Positions 23,283 through 33,998 of a stretch of 64,000 nt of DNA are shown piece after piece (positions within the stretch are counted from its first letter, which is position 1; every line of letters starts with the position of its first letter). Origin of the DNA: Bedellia somnulentella (lineage: Eukaryota; Arthropoda; Insecta; Lepidoptera; Bedelliidae); the NCBI GenBank assembly GCA_963576735.1, contig OY755176.1, positions 15,671,423 through 15,735,422 of the forward strand, in the 5' to 3' direction. The translations under genes were made by a program, and so were the position numbers. The notes beneath the pieces are model-generated. The model saw only the letters and a program-made list of their open reading frames with translations. It ran no database searches and was not told the origin of the DNA.

Positions 23283-23460
23283 AGAGCTTATTCCATTTGT
23301 CTGAATGAAGACGTCTGAAAGCCACAGAATCTGAATTCAGACAAGTGGAATAACGTTCAGAACGCTAGAACTGAAATTTGTGTAGTGTAGTAGCGTCTGC
23401 GACAGTAACTTCGAAGGACGTCTGAATTCAGCAACGACAAAGTGTAATGGAAAAAGCTCT
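23283..23460. mobile_element. MITE, copy 2
   Basis: 178-bp relative of the element at 10536-10708, in the opposite orientation: AGAGCTTATTCCATTTGTC … AATGGAAAAAGCTCT, flanked by TTA (23280-23282, 23461-23463). The two copies differ by scattered substitutions and small indels, so neither is new. Confidence 0.85.
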
Positions 23461-23463
23461 TTA

Positions 23464-23959
23464 AACACAATAATCACTACACTTTTACTTAATATAAACA
23501 TGCTTTGAACAGCAAGCTCCATCCCTGTAGTACACAGAACAATATTGTCTTACATCAAGTTACGCAAGTTTTTGTTGTAGTGATTCCGTCCCGAGTTGGG
23601 CTTTTACTCGGATCGCCGCGTTTGTTAGAAAGGTGACATTCTGCAGCATCGTAACTCAAACGTGAGCTGTTGAGTCCCGGAAATAATAACATAATACCCG
23701 TTTCATAGAAACCTTAAATAAACTTACAAATATGCAACAACACTCGCGAAGTGTGCGGTGTGGTCTTCATATAGCTGTGATGGATGAGAGTTGCTAGACT
23801 ATAATAAATGTGTGTGGTCTAAAGAGTTGGCTTGGCTTCGGAGTATCGATATAATGTGACATGTACCTGCGAGGTGTATTTTTTCTTTAAATATAATATA
23901 TAAACTTTAAATATATTATTTTTTACTTTGCTACACAGCAGCAGCAGCTACATTACTAC
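23464..23959. other. No feature recognised
   Basis: Moderately GC-rich patch near 23580-23690 has no clear frame or splice signal. Confidence 0.4.
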
Positions 23960-24360
23960 ATGTCGGCTGAAAGGGCGACTTAGGATTTTCGGGCCAAATT
24001 GATAGTGTGCTCAAAAAGGCTGGCGTCCGAAGTATGAAGAATAAAAGAGCATGTATGAAAAGATTGATGGATGTAAACGAAGCTAGAGAGGTTTGTCAGG
24101 ATCGTACGAAGTGGCGATCAATAGTCTCTGCCTACCCCAATGGGATCTAATGGCGTGAGTATATGTATGTATGTATGTATGAAGGATTTTCGGGCTTTTA
24201 AAATGTCTTTTAGACGATATGTGATGATTAAAACCAATTACTAACTTACTAATCTTTAATCTTTATTTTACAATCCGTTACAAACCAAACTTTAAAAAGA
24301 GGCTTAGGAATTTCCAATTTGGAAACTGCGGCAACCCCACGTTGGAATTTTTAGCCCCGT
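23960..24360 (+). repeat. SINE-A copy, decayed and split by LINE-A
   Basis: Left piece 23960-23994 (GTCGGCTGAAAGGGCGACTT). Right piece from 24183 (TTTTCGGGCTTTTAAAATG … TCTTTATTTTACAATC … AGAGGCTTAGGAATTTCC … GCGGCAACCCC). Joining the two across the LINE insert restores SINE-A order. Confidence 0.7.
23995..24182 (+). repeat. LINE-A 3' fragment nested in SINE-A
   Basis: 188-bp insertion flanked by AGGATTTTCGGGC at 23982-23994 and 24183-24195 (13 bp, exact). Encodes the last ~50 codons of LINE-A and ends GCGTGAGTATATGTATG. It is younger than the SINE-A copy it splits. Confidence 0.93.
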
Positions 24361-27319
24361 ATATTAACACCACTATTTCATATGTTTGTCGCCGTATTAT
24401 GTTTTTTTACTGCCGAATTTGGATGATTACTATTGCCAAATGATTGCACAGGTTCTGTGCAACATAAAATTACTTTTCTTATATCAAGCATAACCTGAAA
24501 GACAAGTTTTTTACCCTTTTGCGGGGGTGTAGCATCATCATATTCATGAGGCTTGATGTAAGATACAGGCTCTATAGTTATCAATCATAGTAAGTCGTAG
24601 GCGTTTAATGACAGCCTGATTAGCTACCGATCTCGCTTATTTATGTCGTCACGTTAAAATAATGCCAGTGTCTCAAAATTGGTCACGCCTCTCATACTTT
24701 GCAAGCCATTTTACAGAAACTCGGTGGACCATTACTAAAATTTCAAGTTTATGTATGACACGGTACATTAGTGAAAAATGTGGCGTGGACAGATGTCAAA
24801 GCTAACTGCTGGGTTTATTAAACTTTTAGGATTTAACTTGTATATAGCTATATAAAAAAAAATAGCGTTTTAATGTAAGAATTAAAAAGTTCCACATATA
24901 CATGTTTTCTTTAAAAGATATGATAAAGTTTCAAGATAAATTTTTGTGTTTATGGTTTGATGTGAGATTCTCAAAAAGCCAAAAATATATTCATATTTGC
25001 AAAATAATCACGAAGGCTTAAATGTATTTATGGTGAATAAATTGTACAGGTTGGTCAGAAGTTCTGAACATCTTTGTTTCCGTAAAAAACTGAGAAATAA
25101 AATTGAGATTTGTACCCAACAAAAATATTTTAATAAAAATATGCGGTAGACCAAAAAATACGATACGACACGAGTATAACTGATTGCTGAAGAGAATTCC
25201 CAAATATTACTATTAAATCCAGCAGTCTCTACCTATAAGTAAATACGGTGCAAAAATTATATTTAAAAAGTTAAAATTGTATCATACATTTACAAAAACC
25301 TGATCAAAAACCAACGAATTGATTCATTAATTTGGGACCCAATTAAAACCGCCAGCGAAGTTTTAATCAACATTCAAGCACAGAAAGTGACATGGTGTGA
25401 AAAATTCTATCGACAACTGTTCAGTGCGAGGCTCTCAGAAAATGCATTAATGAGATTAATGGTCCAATCACTGAGAGACAGTGATTATTATCAATGATAA
25501 TGAATGATAACTCCGTCTCATTTATCTGCATGAGAGCGAATTTTAATTGTAACTTTCGTCGTTCCCAAGACAAACAATAGATGACAACATTATAATAGTT
25601 TATGTCATAATGAAGTTATAAATATATCCGTCAAGAGTCGGGTTTCTTCAAAATATTCGCTGGGAATTATAATATGATATAATAAGTTTGTGTTTTGCGA
25701 AATGTAATCGAGAGCGTTTGTAATTCAAAACCAAAACTTAATAAGCATTGTGCTGTAGATGGCAAGATGATAAGGATGACATGTCATCTTCTATGTGCAA
25801 TACAAACAATTATTATTATTAGGCATAAATTTTCGCCTTAGGCTGTATTCGTTACTATATTTTAATTATATTTTCTATGACTTAAAATACTGTGAGAAGT
25901 TTTAGTTGTCATGCATTCAGGCATGTTTGTGAACATGCGCCATCTTTGTTTTTATTATATAAACTTCCGTATGTTCGGTTTTTAAATAAATCTAAATATA
26001 TATATTTAAGATTAATTACCCATACATATTTTGTTAAGCTTATTGAAACACATATAGTAAAAAAAACCACAAAATAAAGGCATGTCGCCAAACATCATTG
26101 ATATCATATTATTCATTCAAACGTTATAAAATACAATACACGCGTCGTAATGTGTTCAATTAGCATGACTAAAATTTATGAATGATATTTGTTGAAGTTA
26201 TTTTGTGGACAGCGATTTTATAATAATGAGTGATGGTAATTGGTTAGGTACCAAACATTTTATTAAGTAAGTCCACTTCCCATAGTTTAGAGTATATAGT
26301 AGTATGCTCAATACCTCATATTTCCATATATCTATCTGAACATTTTACTTACACCCACCTCATAAATTCACATTGATCGCCACTTGACCCCGAAGAACCT
26401 ATCGCGATTCATCAAGCTTCACGTATATGATTTTTTATTCGTTTAAACGTTTTGCTCTAAATTTGTTCTACAATTTGGATACCATAACTCTTCAGCAACC
26501 TTGGAACTTAAAAAGCTTGTAAGACTCCAAAATGGGTAGCTGGAGCTTAGGTATCAACTATACTTCAGCCACTATAAGAAGTTTATAAAGGAAAAGCTTG
26601 TAAAAATAAAGTGTTCCCGTTAATAGGCTAAGTTAAAAATGCTCTTACTATTAGTCGTGTCGTATAACAGCCACAGGTAAAGATTGGATGCCCACTATGA
26701 CTATATAATGTTGTCTATCTAGTGTTTTTCAAAGACTAACTTTAAATGGTTGTTAATATCATGACAAAATTGTTGAGTCGGCTGTGGTTGTTTTAAGATT
26801 TGAGTACAAAATATATAACCTGAAGGGGATATGGTGCTTTTCTAAGCCGACACTACACGAAAATGGAACCCGGGCTTTTACAAGAAAGTTAGACCGATGC
26901 GAACGGTAAACGCAAACCCAAAAACATATAAAGTTAATTGAATTCCCTTCGCACAATACTAATCTGAAATCCCGTTACAAGCAATAGCAATAAATTTGCG
27001 CACCATGAATGTACGAAACAATCGATGTGGTATCCTTGCCTATTGTGAGTTTATTGTTCGCAATATCCGGTGAGTGCCACTTCAATAAGTGCGGGCATCC
27101 GTGGTGGTTAAGAAGACGTACCGTAATTGTGTTGTGTATGTGTTCGGAGACTCCTATGTACAAAGTGGTACACAGAGTCCTATCCTTTTATACACTAGAT
27201 TAATATGTACAAAGTGGTGTATATTACATTAACGATATTAAACATCCCTGATATGAAAATGAAATGATATATAGTAAAATCAAAATTCTCTGACATAGGG
27301 CAACTTATTACACTTGTAC
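24361..27319. other. AT-rich stretch with one SINE-A remnant
   Basis: Apart from the SINE-A remnant at 26529-26862 nothing could be named. Short open frames on both strands (for example 25892-26091, opposite strands over the same bases) are chance frames. Confidence 0.45.
26529..26862 (-). repeat. SINE-A copy, heavily decayed
   Basis: Minus orientation pieces in order: GGGTAGCTGGAGCTTAGG, TTCAGCCACTATAAGAAG, ATTAGTCGTGTCGTATAAC, then after ~130 bp of foreign sequence the head GCTTTTCTAAGCCGACACTA at about 26841-26862. Confidence 0.5.
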
Positions 27320-27329
27320 TTATTTATAA

Positions 27330-27604
27330 CATACATACATACATATACTCACGCCATTAATTCCCATTGGGGTAGGCAGAGACTATCGATCGCCACTTCG
27401 TACGATCCTGACAAACCTCTCTAGCTTCGTTTACATCCATCAATCTTTTCATACCTGCTCTTTTATTCTTCATACTTCGGACGCCAGCCTTTTTGAGCAC
27501 ACTCTCAATATGGTCCAAGTGTGCTCTCCGTGGTCGTCCTCTACTAACATTACCATTCACACTAGCTCTATAGATCCCTTTTACCAATTTTCTATCATCA
27601 TATA
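27330..27604 (-). repeat. LINE-A 3' fragment
   Basis: 275-bp minus-strand copy encoding LVKGIYRASVNGNVSRGRP … SAYPNGN with no internal stop; tail CGTGAGTATATG(TATG)n at its low-coordinate end. Flanked by TTATTTATAA at 27320-27329 and 27605-27614, a plausible but AT-rich 10-bp duplication. Confidence 0.9.
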
Positions 27605-27692
27605 TTATTTATAAAACTATCCATATTGACGTTTGGAAAAAAGATAAGTCGATCGATTTTTAACACGCTTTTATTAGGTCGACCTGTATGTA

Positions 27693-28300
27693 TGTAGCTA
27701 TGTAATCAAATCTAAGAAAACTAATTTAACCATCTTCTAAAGGTCATAGCGTTATGAAAATTGGCAGTTGTATGTGATTTCGATGACAATACAATAATAT
27801 GGTACTGTCGAGCTGATCTGATGATGGAGCCGGAAGATATGAACTGGAACTTCATGATGGATGATCGTATCATAGCCGTGTTTTGACTTGTTAAAAAGGT
27901 CTTGTGATGAACATTGACCATGATTAGGTTTCAAGGTCTGATGATGAAGCCGGAAGATAGGCACTAGCATTCCATGATGAAATATCGTATCATAGCCGTG
28001 TTTGGACTTGTTAGAAAGGTCTTATAATGAACCTTGACCACGATTAGGTTTCAAGGTCTGAATACAATAATATGGTACTGTCGAGCTCATCTGATGATGG
28101 AGCCGGAAGATATTAACTGGAACTTAATGATGGATGATCGTATTATACCAACGGCTTTACGTGCCTTGCGAAGCACGGTAGCGCCCGAGATAAATACCAC
28201 TAGGCAGTTACCCATCCGTGGACGGACCGCAGCTCGCGTTGCTTAACTTGCAAATACGATCACATCAGTCCAACTGAGCTACAGGCGCTACTACGATACG
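27693..28300 (-). repeat. SINE-D: tRNA/5S rRNA-like head, repeated body
   Basis: Read on the minus strand from about 28295. Starts with a tRNA A-box-like GCCTGTAGCTCAGTTGGA, then a 5S-rRNA-like segment (28204-28273) with AAGTTAAGCAACG and GGATGGGT, as in 5S internal promoters. Next is a core (28143-28180) with CGTGCTTCGCAAGGCACG, shared with SINE-C. The body then contains about three copies of a ~118-bp module (CTTCCGGCTCCATCATCAGA blocks at about 28090, 27940 and 27820). The tail is ACAACTGCCAATTTTCATAA … GTTAAATTAGTTTTC. The left boundary is approximate. Confidence 0.75.
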
Positions 28301-28597
28301 ATGTATATTGACGTGTAAATGGGGTAGTAGCTTGTTAAAGATCCCACCCAAGCCAAGGTGAGAAACGTGCCGAGGGCTGAATGGCATGAGGGTGGTTAAA
28401 AATGTCATGTCGAGAGGTGACGCTCTCAGCATGGTGTCTTACCTGTCAGCTTAGATTGTTCTAAGCTGACAGGTAAGACACCATGCAATACAGACGCACT
28501 GGTGGAGATGGAGAGGATGCGGGCTCATTCGTCTATTTGAAATAAATGTTTAAAATATGCCATTAGCAAAGACTAAAAAGCATAAAATAAATAAATA
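28301..28597. other. Unassigned sequence with a perfect hairpin
   Basis: GC-moderate sequence that looks like an uncharacterised repeat; its clearest element is the hairpin described separately. Confidence 0.4.
28429..28486. repeat. 26-bp perfect hairpin
   Basis: GCATGGTGTCTTACCTGTCA plus GCTTAG (28429-28454), loop ATTGTT (28455-28460), then its exact reverse complement (28461-28486). No mismatches. Confidence 0.97.
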
Positions 28598-28791
28598 GTT
28601 TAAAAAACACTAAAAAACACGCTTTTATAAGTGCACTTAAAAGTCAAAAATTAATTACGGGTCGTTCAAGTTGTCTCTATTTCTGGACTGAAGTGTAAAC
28701 TATGTGCTTTTAATTATAATATTTGATTGTAAAAGCGTGGGGCGCTGGAGCAGGAAAAACTTTCTTGTAAACAAATAAACGAACAAGAACT

Positions 28792-28965
28792 CTACATTTT
28801 GCCACTGTTGACTAGTACTTTGAACAGACTGTTTAATATAGAGCCTCCAACTAGTGGTGCTGCAACTCTAGTAAGAGTGCCGATCTCTGTAACCTGCTTC
28901 CCGAAACATCGCTTAACTTGATTTCTTAGCAAGGTAAACAAAAAATCTCTCCTTTTCCAGCGCCC
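28792..28965 (-). CDS. Open frame in centre of long-TIR element
   Basis: Minus-strand frame open for about 58 codons inside the element: RRDFLFTLLRNQVKRCFGKQ, then VTEIGTLTRVAAPLVGGSIL, then NSLFKVLVNSGKM and stop. It is basic at the start and hydrophobic in the middle. The Met codons upstream come from the LINE-A tail and are not original; no native start is seen. Unknown protein; may be a captured fragment or chance. Confidence 0.3.
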   Translation of the reverse strand, partial: GRWKRRDFLFTLLRNQVKRCFGKQVTEIGTLTRVAAPLVGGSILNSLFKVLVNSGKM

Positions 28966-28976
28966 CACGCTTTTAC

Positions 28977-31900
28977 ATACATACATACATACATACATAT
29001 TCTCACGCCGTTAGTTCCCATTGGGGTAGGCAGAGACTATCGATCGCCACTTTGTACGATCCTGGCAAACCTCTCTAGCTTCATTCACATCCATCAGTCT
29101 TTTCATACATGCTCTTTTATTCTTCGTACTACGAACACCTGCCTTTTTGAGTACATTTTCTATTTGATCCAAATGTGTCCTCCGAGGTCGTCCTCTACTA
29201 ACATTACCTTCCACATTGGCTCTATAGATCTCTTTTACCAATTTACTGTCATCCATCCTCTCTATATGCCCAAACCATCTCAACATTCCTTTCTCTATCT
29301 TTCTTACAATATCATCTTTTACACCACATCTTTCACGAATCACGTCATTCCTTACACGATCACATAACCTCACATTATAAACTTTTCTGAGGGACCTCAT
29401 TTCTACTGCATTCACTCTGCTTTCATGCTTCTTTTGCCACACCCAACATTCACTACCATACATAAGCGTAGGAACGAGGACAGCATCATGCACAGCCATT
29501 CGAGCCTTTTCGGACACCGATTGACTAGACATGAGACTATCCAGTGCTCCATTTACCGCATTACCCTTTTTTACTCTTCTTTCAATGTCTTCATCACACT
29601 TTCCATCCCTAGTGAACAAACTTCCCAGATATACGAACTCTTTCACTTGTTCCACTTTCTTACCATCGATCTCAATCACGCATTCAGTCATATTCTCCTC
29701 TCTCTCAAAAACCATGGTTTTGGTTTTATCTACATTCACTCTCATTCCTTTTCTTTCAAACGACGTACATGCAATATTCATCATTTCTTGCAACTCTTCA
29801 ACCGACGATGCAAGTAACACTTGATCATCAGCATATAAGAGGCATTTGATGACGAATCCACCCATTCTCAGTCCATACTCACTTTCACGCAACTCTATCA
29901 GACAGTCATCCATGAACAAGTTGAAGAGCCACGGAGAAGCTACACATCCCTGTCGGACACCCCTAGAGATACCGAACCAGTCTGTGTTTTCCCCGTTTAT
30001 TCTTACACATGCACTAGAATCCTCATAGAGTGATACCAGTGCACGTATAAGTTGGCTCCCCAAGCCGAACTTGGATAACACCTCCCACAAATACTTCCTT
30101 ACCACCCTATCATACGCCTTCTCTAAATCTATGAAGGAGCAATACACCTTTCGATTCTTAGCTAAGAACTTTTCAGTGATGCTCCTTAAAGAGAAGATTT
30201 GATCCATACATCCCATTCCCTTTCTAAATCCTGCTTGCACATCCCAAATTTTGTCATCTGTTTCATTCATCACTCTTTCAATCAATACCTTTGCATACAA
30301 TTTACCGACAACACTGAGTAGGCTGATTCCGCGGTAGTTTTTAGCTTCCTGGTGTGACCCTTTTCCTTTATATAAGGGCACAATCACTGCCCTGCACCAA
30401 TCTCGTGGTACTTTACCACTCGACCAACACTTTTGAAAAAGGAAGTACAGCCAGGAAGCCACCAACCCTTTACCAGCCATCAGCATTTCGATACTTATCC
30501 TATCATACCCTGCCGCTTTCCCTACTTTCATACTTTTCAATGCTTTTATTACTTCTTCCATACTAATCTCACTGTCACTACTGTCACCCATTGCCTCATT
30601 CCAGTCAACATTGCAGCCCATTGGCGAAGAAATAGGTGAATCCTCTTTTTCAAACAATCCCTCAAAATAGTTCTTCCATACTCGTCTTATGCTACTTTCA
30701 TCCGTCGCCAATTCACCCTGTTCATCTCTCACTACATTCACTCTCGTGTTTTGGGAAACTCCCTTTTCTTTCCGGATATATTTCCAGAATAACTTTTGGT
30801 TATCCCGGAAATTATCAGAAAGTTTCCTCTCACACCACTCTTGCAGATCCCGCTTTTTCTTTTCTATTTTCTTCTTTACCTCATTCTTAACTCTCTTATA
30901 TTCATCTTCACTTTTCTGCACTACATCGTCAGTTACACTCGCATCCATTCGTTTACTAGCTTTAATCGCTAGTAAATCCAACCAAGCTTTCTTCTTATCT
31001 CCAACTGCCTCTTTCACATCTTTATCCCACCAACTTGTTGGTGGTCTATTTGTCCTCTTACTCAATCCACACACTTCCGTCGCACATTCAACCATTGACG
31101 ATTTGAGCATATCCCATGCTTCTTCTATTTCCAATTCATCCTTCATCTCCACGCAACGTAGTCTCTCGTCCAGTTTCTTCATGTATTCATCTCTAATGTT
31201 TACATCCTCTTCCAATTTCTCCACTTTTACTCTCGCAAATTCAGTTGTTGACACTTTGGCTCTGTGACGCCAACGCGTGCACAGTCCCCTCAATCGTGAT
31301 ATCACGAGGAAGTGATCTGTGCCAACGTTAATGCCCCTATGGACTCTGGTGTCAACAACCTTTGCTCTTAGCCTTTCATCCACTATCACAAAATCTATCA
31401 TACTTCTCTCGCTTCCCCTCTGTCTAGTATACATATGGATATCTTTGTGTTAAAACAACGTGTTCGTAACACAAAGATTCCTCCCCAAACATACATCAAT
31501 CACTTTCTCCCCATTCTCGTTCACTCTTTTATCACCAAACTTTCCTAAAACTCTTTCACAACCGTTGCGTGACACCCCAACCCAACCATTAAAATCTCCT
31601 AACATAACAATTCTCTCATTCTGATCACACCCATTCGCAACATCGTCTAACAAATTCCAAAACTCCTCCCTTTCGGATAATGGTTTGGACATGTCCGGAG
31701 CATACACGCAAATTATGCGCATCCGGACAAGCCCTACCTTCACCTTTATCCATAGGAGCCTTGGACTCACACATGCATAATCTTTCATGCACTTAGCCAT
31801 CCTTTCAGATATTAGAAGTCCCACGCCTTGGCAAGCTCTGTCACTCTCGGCAACTCCCGACCAGATAGCAGTAAATGGGCCAAGTTGTGAAACCTCTTTT

Positions 31901-32088
31901 TCCTTGCGCTTCGTTTCATTCACACACAGAAAATCTAGGTTTCTTTCTTCCATAATCAAACATACTTCATCTAATTTTTCATGCATCCCTCCACACACAT
32001 TCATCGTACCAAAGCGGGTCTCTTCAGCCCACTTTTCGCCCCGCGAGGAACCACGGCGTGACAGGTGGCGAAAAAAAAAAGTGGTGAA
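28977..32088 (-). mobile_element. LINE-A, near full-length RTE-like retrotransposon
   Basis: 3112-bp minus-strand insertion with target duplication CACGCTTTTAC at 28966-28976 and 32089-32099 (11 bp, exact). It has almost no 5' non-coding sequence, one long reading frame for endonuclease plus reverse transcriptase, only ~34 bp after the stop, and a TATG-repeat tail. Short untranslated regions, a single frame and a microsatellite tail fit the RTE group; assignment is by pattern. The master type for at least eleven fragments in this window. Confidence 0.93.
29011..32088 (-). pseudogene. LINE-A endonuclease/reverse transcriptase, one stop
   Basis: Read from the insertion junction this is 1025 codons with one in-frame TAA at codon 213 (31450-31452) and otherwise no break. 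Apurinic-type endonuclease: FGTMNV (Asn30), NETK (Glu58), VYAPD (Tyr129), GDFNGW (Asp165, Asn167), then after the stop SMIDFV (Asp232) and GTDHF (Asp258-His259); all expected catalytic residues are present. Reverse transcriptase: VIVPLYKGKG, FIDLEKAYDRV (about 652), RGVRQGCVASP, LLYADDQVLL (about 752-755). C-terminal MLRWFGHIERM and the WRSIVSAYPNGN end. Open frame upstream of 32088 is read into the host transposon arm and is not LINE. The first Met lies within the endonuclease, so the native start may have been lost. Many antisense open frames across it are shadows. Confidence 0.92.
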
Positions 32089-32230
32089 CACGCTTTTACA
32101 ATCAAATATTATAATTAAAAGCACATAGTTTACACTTCAGTCCAGAAATAGAGACAACTTGAACGACCCGTAATTTATTTTTGACTTTTAAGTGCACTTA
32201 TAAAAGCGTGTTTTTTAGTGTTTTTTAAAC

Positions 32231-32668
32231 TTTTTATTTATTACTTTTCATACCCTAATTATGCGGAGAAAAACAAACGTACAATATAAAAAAGCAATAG
32301 GATAGTTGCATTTATTAATAGCAATTTACATTCACTCTGATAATCCTAAATAAATAATCGTAACAATTATAAGAAGCGATAGGGTTAGTGATTTTCATTA
32401 TTTACTAATTAATTAATGCGAACTAAAACCTAATTTCAAGTATCCTTTGAGAAATAGCGGTGTGAGTGTGAACTAAAACTTAAAGTGGCAATCTCTAGCG
32501 GGTTTATTGTTCCGAGTACGTGATCATTGTGTCCGCCGCCGCCGCCGCCGCTTCCGATCCTCGCCGCCAATATTAATGGATACTCCATTACCGTTTGATG
32601 CATGGATTTAATTAGATCTGTGTCAATCAGTTGCTGTGCTTTTAAGCGCAATACACACTGAGTCCTCC
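32231..32668. other. AT-rich, then GC-rich flank of SINE-A
   Basis: AT-rich to about 32500, then a GC-rich patch with GCCGCC repeats and CGATCCTCGCCGCC. The GC-rich patch resumes after the SINE-A insertion at 32948. Confidence 0.45.
32531..32551 (+). repeat. (CCG)n microsatellite
   Basis: Six to seven CCG units in a GC-rich patch. No obvious reading frame or promoter motif goes with it. Confidence 0.9.
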
Positions 32669-32933
32669 TGAGTGCTGTGTAGTGTCGGCTTAGAATAGCA
32701 CTACCCTATTTCTTCCGGTCGGTGTACGTAAGAGGCGACTAACGGTGTTGGGGCTTTAAGGGGTTTTGGGGCGATACGGTTGGAGACCGATCACCAACAA
32801 CCTTTATTTAACATCAACTCAACATCTTTTTCCCCACTCAATTTTCCAAAAGTGGCTGAGGAGTTTTTAATTCCTTGGCTCTGGCTACCCCTTCTAGGGA
32901 TTTATAGTGGTGAGTATATGTATGTATGTATGT
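32669..32933 (+). repeat. SINE-A copy with target-site duplication
   Basis: 265-bp full-length copy flanked by ACACTGAGTCCTCC (32655-32668) and ACACTGAGTCCGCC (32934-32947): 14 bp with one difference. This places the family's 5' end at about TGAGTGCTGTGTAGTG. It splits a GC-rich host patch. Confidence 0.93.
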
Positions 32934-32949
32934 ACACTGAGTCCGCCCG

Positions 32950-32985
32950 GGCCGCCGACAAATGTGCAACTTTTTGTCGGCGGCC
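32950..32985. repeat. GC-rich hairpin
   Basis: GGCCGCCGACAAA (32950-32962), loop of 10 bases, TTTGTCGGCGGCC (32973-32985): a perfect 13-bp stem. The patch to about 33070 stays GC-rich (GGCCACCGGTTGTGTCGCCG). Function unknown. Confidence 0.85.
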
Positions 32986-33079
32986 TAGTTTTCATACATA
33001 TCATAGGTTAGACATAATTCATTAACACGGGCCACCGGTTGTGTCGCCGGGCAATGACGGCGGCCAGGCAGGTTCAGTT

Positions 33080-33987
33080 GCGCTTAAGTCTGTATAATAT
33101 AAAGCGTTAGAATGGTTCGTGTCACTCCATACACAGGAATATATCCTAAAGTTTTAAGTTTTGGTGGAAACATATGATAAATATCTTATCAATTATACAG
33201 GTCAAATTTAGTTAAATCAATGGATCACTACTGCATGTAGTCCGATACATAAATAATTTTGAATGCATATCCCCTCAAATATAAATATAGTCTTTAATAA
33301 TAATAAATATTATGATGGTGATTTTCTGAATTGTTGTTATGAAATATATTTTCCAAAAATATTATACATATGTGTAATGGGTACGATTGCCAGAATTTGA
33401 TAATTTGAATATTATCTATCTATTATGAAAGTGAAATGATAGTGTTGATAAGCTTAATTAATGAAACACTTTTAAATGTTACTTTTTCCACTTTAAGTCA
33501 AATTAAGTGTGCTAGCCGTACTCAATTCACGTGCATTTGACATGAATTGGCTTGAGCTAACCAACCAAAAAACCTTAAAAAGTAGCTCGAACTTAGACCA
33601 TCGGAACTATATATTTCTATCACCTATTCAGCATGAACAGCGCCGTCATTGCCAAAGTCGATCCACGACCGTTATACTGGCAAATTCAATTCCACTCACT
33701 TCATACGAATACCGTTTCTTTAGACCTTAACGTACTCGAAATTGTATACTTTGTCCGTGTAATTACTAATGATTAATGAATATTGGGTCTAAAAAAGATC
33801 TAAGTTACTTTCATCATGTGAATACTATAACTGTGCTGTAATCACAGAGCACAAAAAGGCTATAGTTGACTAAAAACTAGCACTGTAGGTGCGTGATAGC
33901 TCATACTGACTTGGTTTCGTTTTATACAAAAAAGATAATTTAATTTAAAATCTAGGTCTAAAACTGCTGGCTAGATTAAAAACTTTT
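33080..33987. other. AT-rich stretch, nothing recognised
   Basis: No exon or named repeat seen. Confidence 0.45.
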
Positions 33988-33998
33988 AATTGTGAATA

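Larger units (their letters stand above)
28598..32230. mobile_element. Long-TIR transposon, interrupted by LINE-A
   Basis: Outer arms 28598-28739 and 32089-32230 are inverted copies of 142 bp that differ at one base by eye. Each arm carries CACGCTTTTA-type sequence at both of its own ends. The symmetry continues less perfectly inward (28740-28772 against 28930-28965, GGGCGCTGGA core). Removing the LINE-A insert and one target duplication leaves a ~510-bp element with a ~160-bp centre. Class and target duplication were not determined. Confidence 0.85.

Noticed and set aside
29164..31267. Many plus-strand open frames of 60-190 codons
   Set aside because: They lie opposite the LINE-A reading frame and are Ser/Phe/His-rich antisense shadows.
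32089..32124. LINE-A start codon in this stretch
   Set aside because: The frame is open here only because it reads into the arm of the host transposon; the target duplication at 32089-32099 marks the true LINE boundary.
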